From Pseudoduganella plicata (lineage in GTDB: Bacteria; Pseudomonadota; Gammaproteobacteria; Burkholderiales; Burkholderiaceae_D), in assembly GCF_004421005.1 (NCBI RefSeq), contig NZ_CP038026.1, positions 1,488,001 to 1,552,000 on the forward strand: a stretch of 64,000 nt of DNA, read 5' to 3'. The notes under the pieces are model-generated. The model was not told where the DNA came from. It ran no database searches and was given only the letters and a program-made list of their open reading frames with translations. Shown in pieces: positions 58,359-64,000 of the stretch (its first letter is position 1; every line of letters begins with the position of its first letter). The translations under genes were made by a program, and so were the position numbers.

Positions 58359-59588
58359 CTATGCACTTTTCAGCGCCACCGCGCGATTGTTGCCGCCCAC
58401 GCCCATGGCCGTGCCGATCGCCAGCAGCTGGAACAGCGCCACGCCCATGAACAGCCAGCCCGGGTGGCCCGCATCCATTACGGCACCGAACAGCAGCGGT
58501 CCCACCGACAGGCCCGTATCGAGACCGGAATAGACGACGCCGTAGACGCGTCCCGTGGCGCCCTGCGGCGCGGCAGCGCGGATCATCAGGTCGCGCGACG
58601 GACCGGCCACGCCGGAACAGAAGCCGATCAGCGCCATCAGCGGCAGCGCCGTCCAGCCCGGCAGGAACGCCCCGCCCAGGATGACGGCGAGCAGCGCGGC
58701 GACAGCGAACGACAGCGCGATGATGCGGTCGTGGTGCGTCGACCCGGCGCCCAGGAAGCCGCCAACGACCATCCCGCCGGCCGACGCCAGCATGTACGCC
58801 GTGTACGAACTGGTGGCCAGCTGGTGCGTGATGTCGTACAGCTGCACCAGTCCGATGGCGGCAAACGCCTGGATGCCGCCCAGCGCCACGGCTGTCAGGA
58901 AGAAGAACGCAAAGCACATCCAGACGGTAGGCAAGCGCAGGAAGCCGAACGTGCCGCCGCCCTGCCCGCCCGTCGTCGCCGCGACGGCGGGCGGGTTGGC
59001 GTACAAGGCGGCGCGGTTGACGAACAGCACCGCCAGCACCGTGAACGGCAGCACGGCCGCGCAAGCGAGCGCGGTGCGCCAGTCGGCCAGGGCCGCGACG
59101 GTGGTCATGAACACGGGCGCGGCGGCCCAGCCGAGATTGCCGCTGATGCCGTGCACGGAAAAGCCGTGCGCCAGCCTGGCCCGCGATACGCGCTGATTGA
59201 GCAGCGTGTAGTCGGCCGGATGGAAAATGCTGTTGCCGACGCCGGCGATCAGCGCGCCGCCCAGCAGCGCAGGGTAGCTGCCGGCAACGGACAGGATCAG
59301 CGCGGAGACGCCCAGCATCGTGATGCCGAAGAACAGCACGCGCAGCGCGCCGACGCGGTCGACAACGAAGCCGGCCAGTGCCTGACCGATGCCCGAGACG
59401 ACGAAAAACAGCGTCATCAGGAGGCCCAGCTGGGCGTAGCTGAGGCCGAAATCGTCCTTCAGCCACGGGAACAGGGCAGCCAGGATCAGGTGATAGAAGT
59501 GCGAGGTGCCGTGGGCCATGCCGACCAGACCGATGACGCGGGCATCCTGGCGCAGCGTGCCGGCCGGTGTGCCGGGGGAAATGCTCAT
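58359..59588 (-). CDS. MFS transporter
   Basis: Inner-membrane major facilitator protein (409 residues) with about twelve hydrophobic segments. The cytoplasmic loop 2-3 motif appears as GFVVDRVGALRVLF, and the N-terminus GMAHGTSHFYHLILAALFPWLKDDFGLSYAQLGLLMTLF resembles the fosmidomycin-resistance (Fsr)-like group. Substrate unknown. It is divergent from an AraC-type regulator gene 91 bases away, which probably controls it. Confidence 0.85.
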   Translation of the reverse strand: MSISPGTPAGTLRQDARVIGLVGMAHGTSHFYHLILAALFPWLKDDFGLSYAQLGLLMTLFFVVSGIGQALAGFVVDRVGALRVLFFGITMLGVSALILSVAGSYPALLGGALIAGVGNSIFHPADYTLLNQRVSRARLAHGFSVHGISGNLGWAAAPVFMTTVAALADWRTALACAAVLPFTVLAVLFVNRAALYANPPAVAATTGGQGGGTFGFLRLPTVWMCFAFFFLTAVALGGIQAFAAIGLVQLYDITHQLATSSYTAYMLASAGGMVVGGFLGAGSTHHDRIIALSFAVAALLAVILGGAFLPGWTALPLMALIGFCSGVAGPSRDLMIRAAAPQGATGRVYGVVYSGLDTGLSVGPLLFGAVMDAGHPGWLFMGVALFQLLAIGTAMGVGGNNRAVALKSA

Positions 59589-59679
59589 TGACGTTTCCTT
59601 TGCAAAACGCCAGTGTAGTCAAACCTGCCGCGTCTGTTTTAAGATGGCATGACAACTATTGTCGAATTTACGCCAACCC

Positions 59680-60471
59680 ATGACCGTGACGATCGTCCGC
59701 CATACCCGGCCGCTGGCCGACGGCAACACCCCGACCGAGCGCCTGCCGGTGACGATGTGCGCGCGCGACCTCGTCGCCACGCAGAACCTGGCGCCGCACC
59801 GCCATCCGTGGGGCCAGCTGACCTATGCGCTGGACGGTGTGCTGCGCGTGACGGCGGCCGACAGCACGTGGATCGTGCCGCAGTCGCGCGCCATCTGGAT
59901 CGCGCCCGGCGTCGAGCATGCGGTGACGGTGCTGGAGCAGGCCCGCCTGCGCCCGCTGCGCATCCTGGCCGCGCGCAATCCCTTCCCCGGCGCCGATTGC
60001 CGCGTGCTGGAGGTATCCGGGCTGCTGCGCGAACTGCTGGCGGCGCTGGAACAGCTGCCGCCCGGCGCGACGGAAGCGCGGGCCGACCTGGTGGCCAACC
60101 TGATTCTGGACGAGATGAGCCGCTGCGCCACCCGCCCGATCCGCGTGCCGCTGCCGCGCGACAAGCGGCTGGCGGCCCTGTGCGCCGCGCTGATCGACGA
60201 CCCCGCCGCGCCGCACACGCTGGCCCAGTGGGCCGGCCGCGTGGGCGCTTCCGAACGCACGCTGGCGCGGCTGTTCGAACGCGAGCTGGGCATGCGCTTC
60301 GGCCAGTGGCGCCAGCAGGTACGCCTGGCCCATGCCGCGCCTCTGATTGCCCGCGGCATGCCGCTGGGCCATGTCGCCGAGCAGCTGGGCTATGCCAGCC
60401 AGTCGGCGTTTTCGCAGATGTTCAGGAAGACGTTCGGCAGCTCGCCCTCGGCATTCTTTGCCGGCCGGTAA
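59680..60471 (+). CDS. AraC-family regulator with cupin sensor
   Basis: Transcription factor of 263 residues: an N-terminal cupin domain (about 25-110, LAPHRHPWGQLTYALDGVLRV, WIAPGVEHAV) and a C-terminal AraC/XylS domain (about 165-260, LAQWAGRVGASERTLARLFERELGMRFGQWRQQ and VAEQLGYASQSAFSQMFRKTFGSSPSAF). The ATG at 59680 is used; a TTG seven codons upstream is possible. It is divergent from the MFS transporter gene, a common regulator-exporter pair. Confidence 0.88.
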   Translation: MTVTIVRHTRPLADGNTPTERLPVTMCARDLVATQNLAPHRHPWGQLTYALDGVLRVTAADSTWIVPQSRAIWIAPGVEHAVTVLEQARLRPLRILAARNPFPGADCRVLEVSGLLRELLAALEQLPPGATEARADLVANLILDEMSRCATRPIRVPLPRDKRLAALCAALIDDPAAPHTLAQWAGRVGASERTLARLFERELGMRFGQWRQQVRLAHAAPLIARGMPLGHVAEQLGYASQSAFSQMFRKTFGSSPSAFFAGR

Positions 60472-60491
60472 ACGGCCGGGCCCCACGCTCT

Positions 60492-61937
60492 CTACTGCGC
60501 CAGCTCCCAGGCCAGCGCGGCGCGCGCCGCGCCGGGCTCCTCCCCGCTGGCCTGCAGCTTTTCCAGCGCGTAGCTGCGGGTCGTGCGCAGCAGGCGGTAC
60601 TGGACGGTGGCGTGCGCCGGCTCGATGCCGATCAGCGACTTCGCCGTCAGGTTGGCGATCCGCTCGGCCACAGCCGCCGCCGGCAAGTCCGTCCCCTGGC
60701 CGACGGCCACGGCCGCCTCCAGCGTAAAACCGCCGCCGAACACAGCGAGCCGGCGTAACACGGCCTGCTCGCTGTGCGTCAACAGGTCGTAACTCCAGTC
60801 CAGCGTGGCGCGCAGCGTCTGGTGGCGCGGCAGCGCCGTGCGGCGCCCGCGCGTCAGCACGGCAAAGCAGTCCGACAGGCGCAGCGCCAGTTCGTGCACG
60901 CCGAAAAAGGCGGCGCGGCCGGCGGCCAGCTCCAGCGCCAGCGGGATGCCGTCCAGCCGGCGGCAGATGTCGGCCACGGCGGCGGCGTTACCCGCATCGA
61001 TAGCAAAAGCGCCGCCGTCGGCCCCGGCGCGCTCGGCAAACAGCTGTACGGAAGGGTAAGCGGCCAGTTGCGCCGGTACCGGCACGTCGTCGGCCGGCGG
61101 CAGCGCCAGCGGCGCCAGGCGATACACCCATTCGCCTTCGGCCCGCAACGGTTCGCGGCTGGTCGCCAGGATGTGTACCCGCGGCGCTTCCAGCAGGAGG
61201 CGCTCTGCCAGCGCCGCCACCGCGTCCACCAGGTGTTCGCAGCCGTCCAGCACGAGCAGCGCGCGGTGCGGCCGCAGCCAGTGTCCCGGATTCGCGTCGG
61301 CGGCAAGGCCCAGCAGCCTGGCCACCGTTGCCGACAGCTGCGCCGGCGCCATCACGCCGGCCAGGTCGGCGCAATATACGGCGCCATCGAAGACTGCCGC
61401 CACGCGGGCCGCCACCGCCAGCGCGACGACGCTCTTGCCCATGCCGCCGGGGCCGACGATCGTCAGCAGCCGCTGTGCCGGCACCTGCGCGGCCAGTTGC
61501 GCCAGCACGGCATCGCGGCCGGTCAGGCGCTGGAGCGGCAGGGCCGCCGCCAGGTCCGTGAGGGGCTGCGCCACGGCGGGCATGCGCAGCGGCGCGACAA
61601 AGCAGTAGCCGCGCCCTACGACGTTCTCGACATACGGCTGGTCGTCCCCCAGCGCCTTGCGCAGCGCGCCCACGTGCACGCGCAGGTTGCCTTCTTCGAC
61701 CACCGTGTGCGGCCAGACGCGGGCAATCAGCTCGTCCTTGCCGACGACCGCGCCGGCCCTCTCCACCAGCGCCAGCAACAGGTCGAACGCACGGCCGCTG
61801 AGGCGCACTGGCCGGTCCTGCCGGTACAGCGTGCGCGCCTGGGGCACCAGGCGGAACTCACCGAACACGACCTCGGCTCCCGCCGCCGGCATGCCTGTCC
61901 CGCCTCCTGCCGCTGCCTCACCGTCCCTCTGCCGCAT
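60492..61937 (-). CDS. Winged-helix / NB-ARC-type NTPase regulator, shortened
   Basis: Regulator of about 481 residues. The N-terminal OmpR-like winged helix (about 22-118, VRLSGRAFDLLLALVERAGAVVGKDELIARVWP and NLRVHVGALRKAL) precedes a STAND-type ATPase (Walker A VGPGGMGKSVVALA, Walker B ALLVLDGCEHLVDAV, sensor ILATSREPL, GIPLALELAAGRAAF). Relatives are often about 900 residues with a TPR-like C-terminal half; here the protein stops just after the ATPase (SYALEKLQASGEE). The ATG at 61937 is preferred. Divergent from the aldehyde-dehydrogenase-like gene. Confidence 0.82.
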   Translation of the reverse strand: MRQRDGEAAAGGGTGMPAAGAEVVFGEFRLVPQARTLYRQDRPVRLSGRAFDLLLALVERAGAVVGKDELIARVWPHTVVEEGNLRVHVGALRKALGDDQPYVENVVGRGYCFVAPLRMPAVAQPLTDLAAALPLQRLTGRDAVLAQLAAQVPAQRLLTIVGPGGMGKSVVALAVAARVAAVFDGAVYCADLAGVMAPAQLSATVARLLGLAADANPGHWLRPHRALLVLDGCEHLVDAVAALAERLLLEAPRVHILATSREPLRAEGEWVYRLAPLALPPADDVPVPAQLAAYPSVQLFAERAGADGGAFAIDAGNAAAVADICRRLDGIPLALELAAGRAAFFGVHELALRLSDCFAVLTRGRRTALPRHQTLRATLDWSYDLLTHSEQAVLRRLAVFGGGFTLEAAVAVGQGTDLPAAAVAERIANLTAKSLIGIEPAHATVQYRLLRTTRSYALEKLQASGEEPGAARAALAWELAQ

Positions 61938-62048
61938 TGCCTGGTTACCTCGAAAACCATATTGATTTTCCGACCAGCAGATTCTAACGTAACGGCAGCG
62001 GGAATTAACCACTATTTACAGTAGCCGGCTGACTGCCTGAAAGGGGTA

Positions 62049-63170
62049 ATGAACTCTACAACGTGTAACCGGCTCCCGGACGGCGCGGCAGCTCCGCGCG
62101 CGGCTGCCGCTGCCGCGCTGCCGTTCGCCCAGGCCAGCCACGGCCGGCGCGCGGGCCTGATCGATGCCATCGGCGGCGCACTGGATGGGGTGCGCCCGCA
62201 CCTGCCGGGCCTCGTCGCGGCGGATGCGGGCATCGGCACCGACGCGGCCTTGCGCCAGCACGACACCTTGCGCAACTGGCTGCGCATGCTGTCCGACGCC
62301 CTGCGCCGCGCCGAAGTGGCGGCACTGGCCCCATCGGCCGACGCGGTGCGCACCGTGCCCCTCGGCCCCGTCGCGGCCGTGGGCACGCATGCCACGGCTT
62401 ACGGCCTGACAGGTGTGCACGTGATGGCGGCACTTGCCGCCGGCTGCCCCGTGCTCGCCGCCAGCAGCACGGTGGGCCACAGCGGCGTCGTGCTGGCGGG
62501 CCTGGTCGACGGCGCGCTGGCATCGTGCGGCCTGCCGAAGGCTGCGTTTACGCTGGTGCCAGGCAACGCCGCGGCCGCCACCACCCTGCTGGGCCACCAC
62601 GCGCTGCGCGCCGCCATCAGCCGTGACGGCCGCATCCCGGCCAGCGAGCGTGGCCGGCTGCCGCTGCTGGACGAAACGGATGCACGCGAGGCTGCGTTCA
62701 TCTTGCCGGGGGCGCTGAACGGCCGGGCCGAGCACCTCGGCGCGCTGCTGCTGGCACACGGCGGGCCGGGCATGCTGGTGGCTGCCGTGAACGGCAACGG
62801 CTTCGTCGACCTGCGCGAAATTTTGGCCGACGCGGGCCGGTTCGACGAGATCGCCGCCAGCGCCGTCATCGGCCAGCCAGGCCGCGCGCGGTACAACGGG
62901 GCCGGCCTGCTGGTGCGCTGCGCCAACTGCGCCGAGCTGCCGGCGCTGGCCGGCGTGCTCGAACCGGTGTCGTGCGCCAGCCTGCACCTGGCGCCGGCGG
63001 ACGCCGCGCTGGCCGCCGGGCTGCTGCCGGCCGTGGAGCTGATGGCGCGCCACGTGCACATCAACCGCTTCGGCGGGGCGCTGCTGCCTACGCCCGCCGG
63101 CGCCATCGACGCCATCGGCCGCTTCCGGCGCCCGGTGTTCCATCACGCCGCAGGGTGCCACTGGTGCTGA
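62049..63170 (+). CDS. Aldehyde-dehydrogenase-like protein lacking the catalytic Cys
   Basis: Protein of 373 residues with the order of blocks seen in 2,5-dioxovalerate / alpha-ketoglutarate semialdehyde dehydrogenases: AFAQASH-like N-terminus, VPLGPVAAVGTHATAYGLTG, ALAAGCPVLAASSTVGHSGVVLAG, ASCGLPKAAFTLVPGN and ALLLAHGGPGM. True members have about 500 residues and a catalytic Cys in GQFCTNPG; here that place reads HGGPGMLVAAV and the Glu region is also gone. It is either a pseudoenzyme or a decayed gene that has kept an open frame. An AAGGGG lies close before the ATG. Confidence 0.65.
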   Translation: MNSTTCNRLPDGAAAPRAAAAAALPFAQASHGRRAGLIDAIGGALDGVRPHLPGLVAADAGIGTDAALRQHDTLRNWLRMLSDALRRAEVAALAPSADAVRTVPLGPVAAVGTHATAYGLTGVHVMAALAAGCPVLAASSTVGHSGVVLAGLVDGALASCGLPKAAFTLVPGNAAAATTLLGHHALRAAISRDGRIPASERGRLPLLDETDAREAAFILPGALNGRAEHLGALLLAHGGPGMLVAAVNGNGFVDLREILADAGRFDEIAASAVIGQPGRARYNGAGLLVRCANCAELPALAGVLEPVSCASLHLAPADAALAAGLLPAVELMARHVHINRFGGALLPTPAGAIDAIGRFRRPVFHHAAGCHWC

Positions 63171-63284
63171 GCTCCTGTGCTGTCTGCGCCGTTGCTACGT
63201 TTACAACGCTTAACAACGATTTATTCGCAAGCGACGCCACCCACTCACTACAATCATGCCACCCGCTACCACCAAGAGCCGCCG

Positions 63285-63653
63285 ATGACCCAGACCCCGT
63301 CACAGCGCCGCGCCGAAAAGGTCGGTGTCGCCCAGATCCGCATCCGCCAGCAGGCCGCCAGCAGCACGGCGGTGCTGGGTTCCTTCATTGCCGCCGACAA
63401 GCTGCTCAAGGCCTGGGCCAGCGACATGCGCGACTACTTCGAATGCGAATTCGAGATCCGCTACCTCGACGGCAGCCGCCTCTCCGGCCTGTATCCGATG
63501 TGGCAGAAGTCCACCACGCGCCAGTCGCTGGGCGCCTACGTGCGCCGCGTGGTCGAGGAGGTAAACGGCCTGTCCGCCTTCCGCTTCGCCGCCGAGACGG
63601 GGCCCGACCGCTTCCTGGAGCGCTATGAAGTGGAGGACTTCGCGGAAGCCTGA
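63285..63653 (+). CDS. Hypothetical protein, 122 residues
   Basis: Not recognised. Soluble, mixed-charge protein: basic N-terminus (SQRRAEKVGVAQIRIRQQ), then DMRDYFECEFEIRYLDGSRLSGLYPMW, a helix VRRVVEEVNGLSAFRF and an acidic end (RYEVEDFAEA). No signal peptide or membrane segment. The ATG at 63285 is chosen because the open extension upstream is unlike coding sequence. It is followed 66 bases later by a regulator gene in the same direction. Confidence 0.6.
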   Translation: MTQTPSQRRAEKVGVAQIRIRQQAASSTAVLGSFIAADKLLKAWASDMRDYFECEFEIRYLDGSRLSGLYPMWQKSTTRQSLGAYVRRVVEEVNGLSAFRFAAETGPDRFLERYEVEDFAEA

Positions 63654-63719
63654 CGGCCATCTGTCAGATTGCCGTAATAATCGTTTGCTAACATCGGGCC
63701 TCGCCATGACGAGACCTCT

Positions 63720-64000
63720 ATGACACTGCCAGCCAACGAGTGGGCGGATTCCTGCGTCTGTTTCGGCCCGTTCCGCCTGTATCCCCAGCAGCGCGTGCTG
63801 CTCGAACACGGCCAGCCCGTGCGACTGGGCTCGCGCGCCTTCGACATCCTGGCCACGCTGATCGCACACGCGGGCACCACGGTGGCCAAGTCCGACCTGC
63901 TGGCGCGCGTCTGGCCCGACACGGTGGTCGAGGAAGCCAACCTGCGCGTGCACGTGGCCGCGCTGCGCAAGGCTCTGCGCGATGGCGCCGGCCGGCGCTA
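63720..64000 (+). CDS. Winged-helix transcriptional regulator, partial at window end
   Basis: The first 93 residues of a regulator with an OmpR-like DNA-binding domain (VCFGPFRLYPQQRVLLEHGQPVRLGSRAFDIL, LLARVWPDTVVEEANLRVHVAALRKAL). It is a paralogue of the regulator at 60492-61937, with closely matching recognition-helix region, and probably continues into a similar ATPase beyond the window. Confidence 0.82.
   Translation, partial: MTLPANEWADSCVCFGPFRLYPQQRVLLEHGQPVRLGSRAFDILATLIAHAGTTVAKSDLLARVWPDTVVEEANLRVHVAALRKALRDGAGRR

Overview
This window reads as one contiguous piece of a high-GC beta-proteobacterial chromosome, most likely Oxalobacteraceae of the Massilia / Duganella / Pseudoduganella type. 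That placement rests on the Burkholderiales order of the housekeeping genes (lepA-lepB-DUF4845-rnc-era-recO-pdxJ-acpS; yceD-rpmF-plsX-fabHDG-acpP-fabF-rpoE), the carbohydrate-oriented TonB-dependent receptor and the G+C-rich codon use. No phage, insertion sequence, rRNA or CRISPR array was seen.

1-15.9 kb: a minus-strand sugar-catabolic block. In transcription order it holds an AraC-type xylose regulator (XylR), aldose 1-epimerase, a xylose-binding protein (XylF), a three-domain enzyme joining an SGNH esterase to a GH74 endo-xyloglucanase, a GH95 alpha-L-fucosidase, a TonB-dependent receptor, a GH35 beta-galactosidase and a GH31 alpha-xylosidase with a PA14 insert (cut by the window edge). 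Together these are the activities needed to bind, cut, deacetylate, defucosylate, degalactosylate and dexylosylate plant xyloglucan, so the block is best read as a xyloglucan utilisation locus. An identical 12-base element lies upstream of xylR and upstream of the receptor gene and is a candidate common operator.

16-23 kb: an acyl-CoA synthetase, a NarL-type two-component pair, a small outer-membrane barrel protein, a frameshifted aldo/keto reductase and a phytase-like esterase lipoprotein. 23-29 kb: a complete ribose operon rbsBACRKD with a palindromic LacI-type operator and a strong hairpin after rbsB; rbsD is frameshifted. 29-31 kb: a sulfurtransferase and a tRNA cluster (four identical tRNA-Gly plus one tRNA-Cys) behind a near-perfect sigma-70 promoter.

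31-52 kb: housekeeping genes, nearly all on the minus strand: pgsA, uvrC, acpS, pdxJ, recO, era, rnc, DUF4845, lepB, lepA, a glutaredoxin-like gene, mucD/degP, rseA, rpoE, a YgfX-like gene, fabF, acpP, fabG, fabD, fabH, plsX, rpmF and yceD. Oddities here are a repeat-derived insert in recO, a frameshift in rnc, and a sigma-E module with no rseB and an RseA without a membrane segment.

52-64 kb: maf, an RsmI-like methyltransferase, a degenerate EAL-HDOD protein, rlmJ, isocitrate lyase, rraA, an MFS exporter with a divergent AraC regulator, a shortened winged-helix/NTPase regulator, an aldehyde-dehydrogenase-like pseudoenzyme, an unknown small protein and the start of a second winged-helix regulator.

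Three genes (aldo/keto reductase, rbsD, rnc) each need exactly one extra base at a run of four to six G/C. This points to systematic homopolymer errors in the assembly rather than three independent pseudogenes.
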